64,000 nucleotides of DNA from Haliea salexigens DSM 19537 (GTDB taxonomy: Bacteria; Pseudomonadota; Gammaproteobacteria; Pseudomonadales; Halieaceae). The stretch covers positions 179,145 to 243,144 of the forward strand of contig NZ_AUHJ01000006.1 in the NCBI RefSeq assembly GCF_000423125.1. The letters run 5' to 3'. Positions 7,676 to 17,139 of this stretch are shown here, piece after piece. A program made the position numbers and the translations under genes. The notes under the pieces were generated by a model, which worked only from the letters and a program-made list of their open reading frames with translations, searched no databases and was not told the DNA's origin. Position 1 is the stretch's first letter; each line of letters starts with the position of its first letter.

Positions 7676-8869
7676 ATGTCATCCGTTAGCCAGCCGGCTG
7701 AGGCATCCACGCTTCTGTTCGTCGTCGGCATGCACCGCTCCGGCACGTCAGCCCTGTGTGCCGCATTGCGCGCCTGTGGTGTAACGTTTGGTGAGCAGCT
7801 CCTGGCACCGATGGCCGGGGTCAACGACGAAGGCTTCTGGGAAGATGCCGAGGTTGTGGCCGCCAACGAGGCGCTACTGTCCGCTGCTGGTGCTCACTGG
7901 TATTCTCTGGTTTTGCCGGGTGGTGAGGCGGGCTGGCCGGCGGCTGCGCTGGTACGCTTCCGGGAGGAGGCCGGCGCGATCCTGCAGCGTGGCTTCGGCG
8001 GGGGAACGGTGCAGGCAGTAAAGGACCCACGGTTTTGTATCACGCTGCCACTGTGGTTAGAGGCGTGTGCCGAACTGGGGATCAAGGCGCAGGTGTGTAC
8101 GGCATCGCGAGCGCCACTGGAGGTGGCGCAGTCACTGCAACGCCGGGACGGCTTTCCGCTGGGTTACGGTTTGCGGCTTGATCTGGCTTACCGCAAGGTG
8201 CTCGCGCCTGCATTGCCGCCGGGTTCACTGGCCGTGAGTTTCCCGGAGCTGGTCGAGGACCCGGTCAAGGTCATGTCGCGGCTTGCCGAAAGTCTTCCGC
8301 TGGAGACAGGTCAGAATGCAGTGGCAACCGCCGTGCGAGGTGATTTACGCCACCACAGTGCGCCTGTTGCGAGCGAGCCATTGGCGCAGCCGGTATCATC
8401 CGCCGCGGACTTTCCAACGCTGGAGGCCTGCATAGAACGCTATTACCCGGCTGACGCCATGCTGGCGGAGTGTGTGACCGGGTTCGTGACGCGCGGTGCG
8501 CAGCTGACTGCAGTCGGCGACGCCCATAGCCGTTCGCTGGAGACCATTGCGGCAAAGGACGAGGATATCAATGCGCTGGCGGCGGAACACCGGGAAGCCC
8601 TGGCGACCATTGCCGAGCGGGACCAGCAGATTACCGATCTTGACAGCCGTCTGCAGGACACGGGTGCATGGCTCGAGCGCGCGCTCGCGACCATAGCTGA
8701 GCGCGACACGCAAATGGCGGAGCTGGATCGCAGGCTCGCCGAAATAGGCGGGTTACACAGCCATGCGCTCGAGGTGATCGCTGACAAGGATAGAGAGATT
8801 GCCGAGATCTACGCGGTGCCGGTTATCGGCCTCGCTCTGCGGGGAGCGCGCCGGTATCGCCGGCAGTAG
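7676..8869 (+). CDS. Sulfotransferase family protein with C-terminal coiled-coil repeats
   Basis: A 397-residue protein. Residues about 12-230 form a sulfotransferase domain with the phosphosulfate-binding loop LFVVGMHRSGTSALCAAL and a later VKDPRF element. Residues about 285-380 are four copies of a helical unit built around the pattern L-x-TIAERD-x-Q-I-x-x-LD, predicted to form a coiled coil, and the protein ends in a short hydrophobic, arginine-rich tail. Sulfotransferases of this type are common in polysaccharide clusters and some act on surface glycans. The coiled coil suggests oligomerisation or a membrane-associated scaffold. It is the first gene of the accessory cluster and is followed by a glycosyltransferase. 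Confidence 0.75.
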   Translation: MSSVSQPAEASTLLFVVGMHRSGTSALCAALRACGVTFGEQLLAPMAGVNDEGFWEDAEVVAANEALLSAAGAHWYSLVLPGGEAGWPAAALVRFREEAGAILQRGFGGGTVQAVKDPRFCITLPLWLEACAELGIKAQVCTASRAPLEVAQSLQRRDGFPLGYGLRLDLAYRKVLAPALPPGSLAVSFPELVEDPVKVMSRLAESLPLETGQNAVATAVRGDLRHHSAPVASEPLAQPVSSAADFPTLEACIERYYPADAMLAECVTGFVTRGAQLTAVGDAHSRSLETIAAKDEDINALAAEHREALATIAERDQQITDLDSRLQDTGAWLERALATIAERDTQMAELDRRLAEIGGLHSHALEVIADKDREIAEIYAVPVIGLALRGARRYRRQ

Positions 8870-8910
8870 CGGTTTGAGCAGGCAGTTAATAACGTCAAAC
8901 AGGAGTGGGC

Positions 8911-11097
8911 GTGCGCAGCGTTGATGTTGTAGTGCCGGTGTATACCGGCGTGGAGGAAACGCGGCGTTGCCTGGCAACCGCACTGGCGACGATTGATCCC
9001 GAGTGGGCGCGGCTTGTGCTCGTCAATGACGGTTCGCCGGACCCCGCGATCACCGAGCTGTTGCGCGATTTCTCGGCACGACACGCCGCTGTCGTGTTGC
9101 TGGAGAACCCCGAGAATCTCGGTTTTGTCGCCACCGCCAATCGCGGCATGCAGCACGATGTAGAGCGCGATGTACTGCTGCTGAACAGCGACGTGGAGGT
9201 GGCCAACGACTGGCTGCATCGCCTGCGCGAGGCGGCCTACCAGCACCCGCGTGCGGGCAGTCTCACGCCCTTCGCCAACAACGCCACTATCTGCAGCTTT
9301 CCGAATTTCTGTAAAGACAACGCGCTGCCGTTCAAGCTTGATCTGGCGACAATCGACCGCGTATTCGCAGAGCAATACACCTCCGCCGATGCCTTCGAAG
9401 TGCCCACCGGCGTGGGCTGTTGCATGTACCTGCGCCGCGATTGCCTGCACGAGGTGGGTTACTTTGATGTGGAGACGTTCGGCCGCGGTTACGGTGAAGA
9501 GAACGATTGGTGCCAGCGCGCCAAGCGCGCCGGCTGGCGCAACCTGCACCTCGCGAACTGCTTTGTCTACCATAAAGGCGGGGTGAGCTTTGCCGAGGAG
9601 CAAACGCCCCGCGTGGCCAAGGCGATGGCGCTGCTGGATGCGCGCTACCCGCGCTACCACGCGGACATCCAGGCCTATGTGGCGAGCGACCCCGCGCGCA
9701 CCGCGCGCACTGGTGCCTTGCTCGCCCTGTTTGCCGCGCAGCAACGGCCCAAGGTGGTCTGTCTGTCACACAAGCTGGGCGGCGGTGCGCAACAGCATGT
9801 CGACGAACTCGCCGCGCTGTATGCAGACGAAGCCCTGTTCGTGCAGCTGACACCGGCGCTGGAAGGGCAATCGGTCACGCTGAGCGTGTTCGATGCCGGG
9901 GTACGCCTCGCCGATGGGCTGCATTTCTCGGTGGAGGCTGAATTTGATGCACTGGTCGCGCTGTTGCGCGATCTGGGTATCGGCCACGTACATTTTCATC
10001 ACACCATGGGGTTGCACCCCAGACTCTGGGTGCTGGCCGAAGCGCTGGGCTGCCGCCACGACCTGACGGTCCACGACTATTACCTGATCAACGGCAATCC
10101 GACACTCACGGATGTCGACGCACGCTTCGTGGGTGATGGCAGCAGCGATTTTGATGCGCGTTGCGCCGGTCACTACCCGCTGCCGGAGGGCGTTTCGGCG
10201 CAGGAGTGGCGGGCTGGCCAAAGCCTGCTGATCGAGCAGGCGGCGCGGGTGATTTTCCCCTCGGCTGACTGCGCTGCCCGCTTCCAGGCGTTTTTCAGTG
10301 TGCGTGAGGCGGTGGTTGCCTGGCACCCGGATTTCCTTGCCTCCCAGCCCTATCCGCAACCGGTGTGGCGCCATGTGCCGCCGCGCCCGCTGAAGGTACT
10401 GGTCGTGGGTGCGATCAGTCGGGAAAAGGGCGCCGACGTACTCGAGGCCGTGGCGGATGAGCTGGTGGCCTCGGGCCGGGTCGAGTTCCATTTGCTGGGC
10501 TACGCCTATCGCGCGCTCGGTAAGTCCGTCATCACGCATGGCCCCTATGCCAATGCCGATGCCTGGCGCCTGATTGAGGGCATTGCCCCGGATGTCGTGT
10601 GGTTTCCCGCCCAGTGGCCCGAGACCTACAGCTACACACTGAGCCTGGCCCTGCATCTCGGGTTGCCTGTGGTGGTGCCTGATATCGGCGCGTTTGTTGA
10701 ACGCGTATCAGGACGTCCGCTTTCCGTGATCATGCCCTGGAACAGCGCCACCGCGCAGTGGCGCGAGCTGTGGCAGGCGTTTGCCGCAGGCGAGCAACCC
10801 GGTACTGCGCCGCTATGGCCCGTAGAGACGCCCGATGCGGCGTTCTACCAGGGCGCCTATCTCGCCGCCGTGACACCGCGCAGTGCGGCATTTGCCCCGG
10901 GGCGTATTGCATCCCTGGTGGGTAACCTGCACGCCGGCGTTGCGCAGTTGAGTCGCTCTGAACGCCTGCTCGGCTTTATCTGGCGCCTGAGCCGGCACCC
11001 CCTCGTGGCGCGGCTCGTGTCCTGGGTGCCTTTCCGTGTGCAGCAGGCGATCAAACGCCGCTTCTCGGCGCGGCCCATGCACGATATCGTGCGCTGA
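8911..11097 (+). CDS. Two-domain glycosyltransferase (GT2 N-terminal, GT4-like C-terminal)
   Basis: A protein of about 728 residues. Residues 1-240 are a GT-A fold family 2 transferase (VVVPVYTG, NDGSPD, then the metal-site region LLLNSDVEV and GYGEENDWCQRA). From about 285 (VCLSHKLGGGAQQHVDEL) to about 640 the sequence has the two-Rossmann layout of GT-B family 4 enzymes, including VVGAISREKGADVLEAVADE near 500. A GTG at 8905 is also in frame, but AGGAG at 8901-8905 overlaps it, so the GTG at 8911 with five-base spacing is preferred. Such fusions add two sugars in succession to a glycan or protein. The donor and acceptor are unknown. Confidence 0.85.
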   Translation: MRSVDVVVPVYTGVEETRRCLATALATIDPEWARLVLVNDGSPDPAITELLRDFSARHAAVVLLENPENLGFVATANRGMQHDVERDVLLLNSDVEVANDWLHRLREAAYQHPRAGSLTPFANNATICSFPNFCKDNALPFKLDLATIDRVFAEQYTSADAFEVPTGVGCCMYLRRDCLHEVGYFDVETFGRGYGEENDWCQRAKRAGWRNLHLANCFVYHKGGVSFAEEQTPRVAKAMALLDARYPRYHADIQAYVASDPARTARTGALLALFAAQQRPKVVCLSHKLGGGAQQHVDELAALYADEALFVQLTPALEGQSVTLSVFDAGVRLADGLHFSVEAEFDALVALLRDLGIGHVHFHHTMGLHPRLWVLAEALGCRHDLTVHDYYLINGNPTLTDVDARFVGDGSSDFDARCAGHYPLPEGVSAQEWRAGQSLLIEQAARVIFPSADCAARFQAFFSVREAVVAWHPDFLASQPYPQPVWRHVPPRPLKVLVVGAISREKGADVLEAVADELVASGRVEFHLLGYAYRALGKSVITHGPYANADAWRLIEGIAPDVVWFPAQWPETYSYTLSLALHLGLPVVVPDIGAFVERVSGRPLSVIMPWNSATAQWRELWQAFAAGEQPGTAPLWPVETPDAAFYQGAYLAAVTPRSAAFAPGRIASLVGNLHAGVAQLSRSERLLGFIWRLSRHPLVARLVSWVPFRVQQAIKRRFSARPMHDIVR

Positions 11098-11108
11098 CGG
11101 AACGGTTT

Positions 11109-12215
11109 ATGGCAACGGTTTATCTTCACATCGGCGCACCCAAGACAGCCACCTCCAGCCTGCAGGCGATGCTGGCGGCGCATCACGACAGCCTGCTGGC
11201 ACAGGGCATTCTGTACCCGGCGACCTGCCGCCACGGCGACGCCCACCATGTGCTGGTCGCGGACCTCATCGACAAGTACCAGGCGAACCCCATGCCGGAC
11301 ATCTGGTATGGCAGCTTCCCGCGCGGTGAGGCCTGGCAGCGCCTGCGGTCCGAGCTCGCCGCTGCGGGGTCTTCCGTGCACACGGCGATTGTCAGTTCCG
11401 AGCTGTTTTTCGGTCAGTCGATCAACATAGAGCGTATGCTGGGAGATATCCAGACGGCACTGGCCGGGCATGAGGTGCGCATTCTCATGTATCTGCGGCG
11501 CCAGGATCAGTTGTATGCCTCATTTTACAATCAGGATGTGAAAGGCGCCCGCCAGTGGCCAGGCAGTGCCTATGAGTTCTATGAAACCCACCAGATTTTC
11601 CAGCGCGACTACGACCAGGTTGTGGATATGTGGGGCGCTGCATTTGGTCACACCAACCTGCGTGTGCGCCCTTTCGAGCCGGCACAATGGCCCGATGGTG
11701 ATATGGTCAAGGATTTCTGCCAGGTCACCGGGCTGCCACCACTGCGGGCGGTGGGGGGGGAGCCCAACGATGGTCTTGGCGCCAACCAGCTCTACATCAA
11801 GCGCTGTCTCAACCACATCGGGTATGACAAGGCGGACAACGACCGCGTGGTCGGTCTGCTGTTGAACCTCTGCTCTGAGCCGCCGCTGAAAACCGTGCGT
11901 TACGTCAATATGGGCTGTTACGGCCGTCTTCGCGAGCGCTGGACCCGCACTAACCAGCGCCTCGGCGCTGTGGTGGGTGACGGCGGAAGCTTCTTCCATG
12001 CGCCGGTGCCTGAGCCCGCTGCCGTGCCCGAGCACGCGCTCGATCGCGTGGTACTCAGCGGGTTTCTGCAGAGCCTGCTGCGAGTAGGGCAGGCCGGCCA
12101 TCTGCAGACGGTGCGCGGTCTGTTCGCCCGCGCCGCCCTGCTGGTGATTGCCGAGCAGGGCCTGTGGGATGCGGTGCCGCGCGCTGATAGAGTCACTCTG
12201 GAATCCTGGGTGTAG
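11109..12215 (+). CDS. Sulfotransferase-like protein
   Basis: A 368-residue soluble protein that opens with VYLHIGAPKTATSSLQAML, a clear phosphosulfate-binding loop, and has a middle region typical of the larger bacterial sulfotransferase-like families (YLRRQDQLYASFYNQDVK, near the position of the 3'-phosphate-binding strand). No transmembrane segment is evident. It starts 11 bp after the glycosyltransferase and ends 5 bp before the AmpG-type permease, so it is part of one operon. The acceptor is unknown. Sequence divergence from the sulfotransferases at 7676 and 13468 suggests a different acceptor rather than a recent duplicate. Confidence 0.7.
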   Translation: MATVYLHIGAPKTATSSLQAMLAAHHDSLLAQGILYPATCRHGDAHHVLVADLIDKYQANPMPDIWYGSFPRGEAWQRLRSELAAAGSSVHTAIVSSELFFGQSINIERMLGDIQTALAGHEVRILMYLRRQDQLYASFYNQDVKGARQWPGSAYEFYETHQIFQRDYDQVVDMWGAAFGHTNLRVRPFEPAQWPDGDMVKDFCQVTGLPPLRAVGGEPNDGLGANQLYIKRCLNHIGYDKADNDRVVGLLLNLCSEPPLKTVRYVNMGCYGRLRERWTRTNQRLGAVVGDGGSFFHAPVPEPAAVPEHALDRVVLSGFLQSLLRVGQAGHLQTVRGLFARAALLVIAEQGLWDAVPRADRVTLESWV

Positions 12216-12220
12216 ATGCG

Positions 12221-13471
12221 GTGGGCATAAGCGCAGCAAACGGCGGCTGGCAATCCGCGGTGTTCAACCGCCGCATGCTTATCTGTGTGTTCACGGGCCT
12301 GGCGTCGGGCATGCCATTGTACGTGCTCCTGCAACTGGTGCCGGCCTGGTTGCGTGACCAGGGCGTTTCCCTCGCAGAAATCGGCTTGTTTGCCCTGGTG
12401 GGCATTCCCTATGTGTGGAAGTTTCTCTGGGCACCGTTGATGGATCGCTGGATCCCGCCGCTGTTGGGTCGGCGTCGGGGCTGGATGTTTTTGTGCCAGC
12501 TGGCGCTGATTGCGTCCATCGGTGTGCTGGGCGCCTTTGACCCACAGCGGTCCACCTGGGTGATTGCCTGGCTTGCGTTTGGTGTGGCGTTTTTCAGTGC
12601 CAGCCAGGATGTGGCGCTGGACGCTTTTCGCCGGGAGATTCTTCCGGATCGTGAATTGGGTTTGGGTAACGCCATTCACGTGCAGGCGTATCGCATATCC
12701 AGTTTGATTCCGGGCTCCCTGTCGCTGATCCTGGCCGACCTTCTGCCCTGGAGCACCGTGTTCTGGATAACCGCCGCGTTCATGCTGGTGGCGTTGTGTA
12801 TGAGCCTGCTGGTGGATGAACCGGACTCTGAGTTGCCCACCGGCACGGGGCTGCGGGAGGCGGTGGTCGCGCCGTTTTCGGAGTATCTGCAGCGCCGTGG
12901 CTGGGCGGGCGTTTGCCTGGTGATCGGGTTCATGGTGCTCTACAAAATCGGCGACAACATGGCCACAGCGCTCGCGACTCCGTTCTATATCGATATGGGG
13001 TTCTCCATGACGGAGATCGGCGTGGTGGCCAAGAATGCGGCGCTGTGGCCGGCTATAGTGGGCGGCTTGCTGGGCGGCGTGGCCATGTTGCGCTTGGGGA
13101 TAAACCGGTCTTTGTGGGTCTTCGGTGTCGTCCAGCTACTCAGCATCCTCGGTTTTGCCGTGTTGGCTGGCAGCGGTCCGCTGCTCTGGTTGCTGGCGGT
13201 GGTAATCGCTTTTGAGTACCTGGGTGTGGGCATGGGCACGGCGGCCTTTACCGCGTTTATTGCCCGTGAGACCAGCCGCATGTATGCGGCCACACAGTTC
13301 GCCCTGTTTACGGCTATTGCCGCATTGCCCAGAACGTTTGCCAACGCCAGTACCGGCGTCATTGTCGAGTCGGTAGGCTGGCAGCCGTTCTTCCTGATCT
13401 GCACGCTGCTCGCGGTGCCCGGCATGCTCTTGCTGCTGTGGGTGGCGCCCTGGCGGGAGACGTCGGTATGA
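12221..13471 (+). CDS. AmpG-type major facilitator permease
   Basis: A 416-residue polytopic protein with about 12 hydrophobic helices. The AmpG pattern is visible: GLASGMPLYVLLQ at the first helix, the cytoplasmic loop WKFLWAPLMDRWIPP-LLGRRRGW, and SASQDVALDAFRREIL, which is characteristic of the AmpG branch. AmpG imports anhydromuropeptides for cell-wall recycling. Here the gene sits inside a glycan-modification cluster, five bases after a sulfotransferase-like gene and overlapping the next sulfotransferase by ATGA, so the substrate could be another saccharide or peptide conjugate. The start is GTG. A nearby ATG at 12216 is in another frame and ends at once. Confidence 0.82.
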   Translation: MGISAANGGWQSAVFNRRMLICVFTGLASGMPLYVLLQLVPAWLRDQGVSLAEIGLFALVGIPYVWKFLWAPLMDRWIPPLLGRRRGWMFLCQLALIASIGVLGAFDPQRSTWVIAWLAFGVAFFSASQDVALDAFRREILPDRELGLGNAIHVQAYRISSLIPGSLSLILADLLPWSTVFWITAAFMLVALCMSLLVDEPDSELPTGTGLREAVVAPFSEYLQRRGWAGVCLVIGFMVLYKIGDNMATALATPFYIDMGFSMTEIGVVAKNAALWPAIVGGLLGGVAMLRLGINRSLWVFGVVQLLSILGFAVLAGSGPLLWLLAVVIAFEYLGVGMGTAAFTAFIARETSRMYAATQFALFTAIAALPRTFANASTGVIVESVGWQPFFLICTLLAVPGMLLLLWVAPWRETSV

Positions 13472-14166
13472 CAGGGCAACCCCGGCGTGTGATCGCCATC
13501 CTCGGCATGCACCGCAGCGGTACCAGTTGCCTGACAGGCTCACTACAGGAGGCAGGCCTGGAGCTCGGTGAGCATCACACCTGGAACCCCTATAACCGCA
13601 AGGGCAACCGGGAAAACCAGGATTTTGTCGACCTGCACGACGCAATTCTTGCAGCCAATGGCGGTGCCTGGGACAACCCGCCAGCCACCAGCGAATGGTC
13701 TGATGATCACCGTGAGCGCGCCCGCGCGTTGCTCGCGGAGTATGCGGGCGCGGAGGCTCTGGGGTTCAAGGACCCGCGCTGCCTGTTGTTATTGGCGGGC
13801 TGGCGTGCACTGGTGCCTGGCCTGGAGCGTGTGGGTATCTTTCGCCATCCTGACGCCGTTGCTGCATCACTCGCGAACCGCAGTCAGATTCCGCGCGAGC
13901 AGGCATTGTCGCTCTGGTATGCCTACAACCGCCTGCTTTTCCGGGAATATCGGCGGCAACCTTTCCCGCTGCTGTGTTTCGATGACGGGGAGGAATCGTT
14001 CAATCGAAAGGTGGACGAGGTGATCGGCCGCTTGCAGCTGCGCCCCGTGGCCTCCCCGACCCGCTTTTACGACAACACGCTGAAAACTCACGATGGTGGC
14101 ACGCCGCTGCGCCTGCCATGGAAAATTCGCTACCTGTATCGCCGTTTGCGGTGGGCAAGCCTGTGA
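13468..14166 (+). CDS. Sulfotransferase family protein
   Basis: A 232-residue protein with VIAILGMHRSGTSCLTGSL at residues 7-25, the phosphosulfate-binding loop shared with the gene at 7676, followed by FKDPRCLLLL and GIFRHPDAVAASL, which match the second cofactor-binding region. The favoured ATG overlaps the AmpG-type stop as ATGA; an in-frame GTG 30 bp earlier lies inside the previous gene. It is shorter than the 7676 protein and lacks its coiled coil. It probably sulfates a product of the neighbouring glycosyltransferases, which is an inference from context. Confidence 0.75.
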   Translation: MTGQPRRVIAILGMHRSGTSCLTGSLQEAGLELGEHHTWNPYNRKGNRENQDFVDLHDAILAANGGAWDNPPATSEWSDDHRERARALLAEYAGAEALGFKDPRCLLLLAGWRALVPGLERVGIFRHPDAVAASLANRSQIPREQALSLWYAYNRLLFREYRRQPFPLLCFDDGEESFNRKVDEVIGRLQLRPVASPTRFYDNTLKTHDGGTPLRLPWKIRYLYRRLRWASL

Positions 14167-14258
14167 GTATGACAACCTGTGCAGCGGATAGCGTGGCGGT
14201 AAGGCAGCCAGTCCGTTACTATCTGCACACGCCACTGAGGCCGCCAAACGGATAATAA

Positions 14259-15251
14259 ATGCTGGCACGTTTTCTCAAAAAAGATGATCGCTCTGCGCGC
14301 GGCAAAGATGTGCTCACTGTCAGCTTTGTGGTGATTGTCTATGATATGCCACTGCAGGCTGAAAACACCGTGCGCTCACTTCTGCCCGGCTACCAGCTGG
14401 GCGTCAGCGGTGACGAGTACGAGGTCATTGTGGTGGAGAATGCGTCTGCCAACACCATGCGTCCGGAGTTCCTGCAGGGCCTGCCCGCCAGCGTGCGCTA
14501 TTTCCTGCGTGAGAACCCCGAATCCAGCCCGGCGCGGGCAATCAACTTTGGCGCGGAGCAGGCGCGCGGTGAAAACATCTGCGTCATCATTGATGGTGCG
14601 CGCATGCTTACCCCGGGTGTGGTGCGCACTATCCTCATGGGGCACCGGCTGAGCAGCAGCGCGGTGGTGGCAATTCCGGGTTATCATCTCGGGCGCGAGT
14701 TGCAGCAGGAGGCTGTGAACAGCGGCTACAGCCTGGAGCAGGAGCGTACCCTGCTCAGTTCGATTGCCTGGCCGGAGGCCGGTTATCGCCTCTTCGATAT
14801 CGCCTGTTTCAGCGGCTCGAGTGCGCCAGGCCTGTTCATGCCCAACAGCGAGAGCAACTGTATCAGTATCCCTCGCGAAATCTGGCAGGGTCTGGGGGGG
14901 TACGATGAGCGTTTTAACCTGCGCGGCGGCGGTTTGATCAACCTCGACCTGTACAAGCGGGTCTGTGAGTATCCGGGGGTGCAGCACATTATTGCGCTCG
15001 GTGAGGGTACCTTCCATCAGTTCCACGGTGGTGTAACCACGGGCGGGCAGAGCCGTGAGAAGCGTGAGGCGTATATCGAGCAGAGCAAGGCCCAATACCG
15101 CGAGCTGCGCGGGGAAGAGTTTGTCAGCCCCGTCAGCCAGCCCCTCTACCTCGGGGAGATTCCCGAGCAGGCGCAGAAGTTTGTACATTATTCCGCCACT
15201 CGCGTGCTGATGGCGCGTGGCGAAGCCCCCTTGACCCATGGCCCGGCCTGA
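14259..15251 (+). CDS. Family 2 glycosyltransferase
   Basis: A 330-residue GT-A fold protein: SFVVIVYDMPLQAENTV for the nucleotide-binding first strand, VIVVENAS for the second, ARAINFGAEQARGENICVII for the helix and the strand leading to the metal site (DGARMLTPG), and later GGYDERFNLRGGGLINLDLY and FHQFHGG. It is clearly paralogous to the protein at 17140: both have the DGA-LLTPGV and FH-x-HGG-TT features, which are unusual for GT2 enzymes. It opens the second half of the cluster after a 92-bp gap. The donor and acceptor are unknown. Confidence 0.85.
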   Translation: MLARFLKKDDRSARGKDVLTVSFVVIVYDMPLQAENTVRSLLPGYQLGVSGDEYEVIVVENASANTMRPEFLQGLPASVRYFLRENPESSPARAINFGAEQARGENICVIIDGARMLTPGVVRTILMGHRLSSSAVVAIPGYHLGRELQQEAVNSGYSLEQERTLLSSIAWPEAGYRLFDIACFSGSSAPGLFMPNSESNCISIPREIWQGLGGYDERFNLRGGGLINLDLYKRVCEYPGVQHIIALGEGTFHQFHGGVTTGGQSREKREAYIEQSKAQYRELRGEEFVSPVSQPLYLGEIPEQAQKFVHYSATRVLMARGEAPLTHGPA

Positions 15252-15260
15252 GGATACCCA

Positions 15261-16049
15261 GTGAGTAGCAAGATCTATTTCCCGCCTTCATTGCAGCGCT
15301 TTGAACCCCGGCGCATGGTTTTCAGTACCTGGGTGGATCACCTGCCGTTTGCCTACGACCTTGTGACGGCCATTCGGCCCGGGCTGGTGGTGGAGTTGGG
15401 CGTATACAACGGGCTGTCGTTTTTCACCTTCTGCCAGGCCATGGTAGAAAACGACATCGACGGTGTTGCCTATGCCATCGATTGCTGGGAAGGCGATGAA
15501 CATACCGACGCCTACGACGACTCGGTGTATCAGGATGTACAACAGCATGCACGCGAGCACTATCGCGGTATCACCTACCTGCTGCGCATGTATTTCAACG
15601 AGGCCCTGCGCCACTTTGAAGACAACAGCATCGATCTGCTGCATATCGATGGCTTGCATACCTATGAGGCGGTCAAAGAGGACTTCAGTAACTGGTACCC
15701 GAAAGTGCGCCCAGGCGGCATTGTGTTGTTTCATGACGTAATGGCGAAACTCAAGGATTTTGGTGCCTGGAAGTTTTTCGAGGAACTGGAGGCGAGTCAC
15801 GGGGAGATTTTCAAGTTCAATCACGGGTTTGGCCTTGGGGTGCTGCGCAAACCCGGTGGTGCACCGGTGCAAACCGAGCTCACGGAGCTGCTGTTTTCCG
15901 GTGAGCCGGAAACTGAAAAACGCCTGCGCCAGTTCTACTCTCACGCCGCGCACTTCCTCGAGGCGCGCCGGCAGGCCAAGCGTTTCAAGCCGAAGGACAG
16001 TGCCTACGCCCCCAAGGGAGGGCAGGGCAAGCAGGCCGAGGAGAGCTGA
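15261..16049 (+). CDS. Class I SAM-dependent methyltransferase
   Basis: A 262-residue protein with the Rossmann methyltransferase landmarks: LVVELGVYNGLSFFTFCQ (motif I, about residues 37-54), YAIDCWEGDEHTDAY (the acidic loop after strand 2), IDLLHIDGLHTYEAV and GGIVLFHDV. This pattern belongs to the Methyltransf_24 group, often found with glycan biosynthesis genes as sugar O-methyltransferases. A basic C-terminal tail follows. The GTG start lies 9 bp after the GT2 stop and the next gene starts two bases after its own stop. Sugar methylation is an inference from context. Confidence 0.82.
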   Translation: MSSKIYFPPSLQRFEPRRMVFSTWVDHLPFAYDLVTAIRPGLVVELGVYNGLSFFTFCQAMVENDIDGVAYAIDCWEGDEHTDAYDDSVYQDVQQHAREHYRGITYLLRMYFNEALRHFEDNSIDLLHIDGLHTYEAVKEDFSNWYPKVRPGGIVLFHDVMAKLKDFGAWKFFEELEASHGEIFKFNHGFGLGVLRKPGGAPVQTELTELLFSGEPETEKRLRQFYSHAAHFLEARRQAKRFKPKDSAYAPKGGQGKQAEES

Positions 16050-16051
16050 GC

Positions 16052-17116
16052 ATGCCGGAAGTCGAGGCGGCGAGCGATACATCACTGGCGCAGGCTCTCG
16101 CGTTTCGGGCACAAGGGGACTGGGCACGGGCGTTGGCTTGCCTGACTCGCGCCAACGCGCAGCGCCCCTCTGCAAGCCTGCAACAGCAGCTGGTTGACTG
16201 GCGTATCGAGGCTGGTCGCAGTCCTTCCGCAGCGGCGGCGGGGGAGGCCCACAGTGCGCCGGAGCGTGCTTCGCACGCCCCCGGCGTTGACAAGGGTGCC
16301 AGTGCCATACCCGAAGTGCCGCCCGGCGAGCTGACAGCAGCACGATTGCATGAGGCCATTCACGGCAGCGGCGCCTTGATTGTGCGCGGTTTGCTGGATG
16401 CATCTGTCGCGGAGGAATTACGCCAGCAGATTGAGCGTGTCGCCGGCGCCCGCGAGGATCCCGAGAATTTTCCGTCGGTGGAACCGGAAGCGGCCTGGTA
16501 CACGCGTTCGTCTGAGGTACGGGGTGCGCCGGCGCAGCTTTTTCGTCGTCCGGGGCAGGCTGTGGAAAGCAGTTCCATATGGGTTGCCGATTCGCCGCGT
16601 ATGGCCTGTGAGTTGTTGGCGCTGTATGAACGCCTCGGCTTGCCCTCGCTACTGGAAAACTATTTCGGGGAACCGGCCAGGTTATCCGTAAAGAAGTGGG
16701 TTTTACGTAAAATGGCGCCGAAGAAAAATGGCAACGCAGGCTGGCACCAGGACGGTCGCTTCCTTGGCGAGCACATCCGCTCGGTGAACCTGTGGCTGGC
16801 GCTGAGTGACTGTGGTGGCGGGGCGCCGGCGCCGGGCATGGACCTGCTGGTTGACGGGCGTCGGGAAATCCATCCTACGGGCACCGATGGTGCCTGGTTC
16901 GACTGGACCGTGGGGCCCGAGCGAGTGGCCCGCCTGGCAACAGAGGCACCCATAAGCCAGCCCCGTTTCGCACCCGGTGATGCACTGTTGTTTGATCACT
17001 TCAGCCTGCACCGCACCGCGCTGGAGGATCACCACAACGCCCTGCGCTATGCGATCGAGGCCTGGTTTTTTGCCGCATCGACGGCACCGGCGCGGCAGCA
17101 GCCGCTCTACATCTGA
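16052..17116 (+). CDS. Phytanoyl-CoA dioxygenase family oxygenase with TPR-like N-terminus
   Basis: A 354-residue protein. Residues about 8-55 form a helix pair resembling a TPR unit, and about 90-350 are a PhyH-type Fe(II)/2-oxoglutarate oxygenase. The iron ligands are visible as His232 and Asp234 (GWHQDGRF) and His320 (HFSLHRT), with an arginine in LRYAIEAW placed to bind 2-oxoglutarate. The protein is a paralogue of the one at 22165-23124: both share SVKKWVLRK and the CGG-x-x-APGMD element. The family hydroxylates small molecules, lipids or sugars. Next to glycosyltransferases and a methyltransferase, a sugar or sugar-linked acyl group is a reasonable guess. Confidence 0.82.
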   Translation: MPEVEAASDTSLAQALAFRAQGDWARALACLTRANAQRPSASLQQQLVDWRIEAGRSPSAAAAGEAHSAPERASHAPGVDKGASAIPEVPPGELTAARLHEAIHGSGALIVRGLLDASVAEELRQQIERVAGAREDPENFPSVEPEAAWYTRSSEVRGAPAQLFRRPGQAVESSSIWVADSPRMACELLALYERLGLPSLLENYFGEPARLSVKKWVLRKMAPKKNGNAGWHQDGRFLGEHIRSVNLWLALSDCGGGAPAPGMDLLVDGRREIHPTGTDGAWFDWTVGPERVARLATEAPISQPRFAPGDALLFDHFSLHRTALEDHHNALRYAIEAWFFAASTAPARQQPLYI

Positions 17117-17139
17117 CCCGCGGAGCGCGCTCGCCCAGC

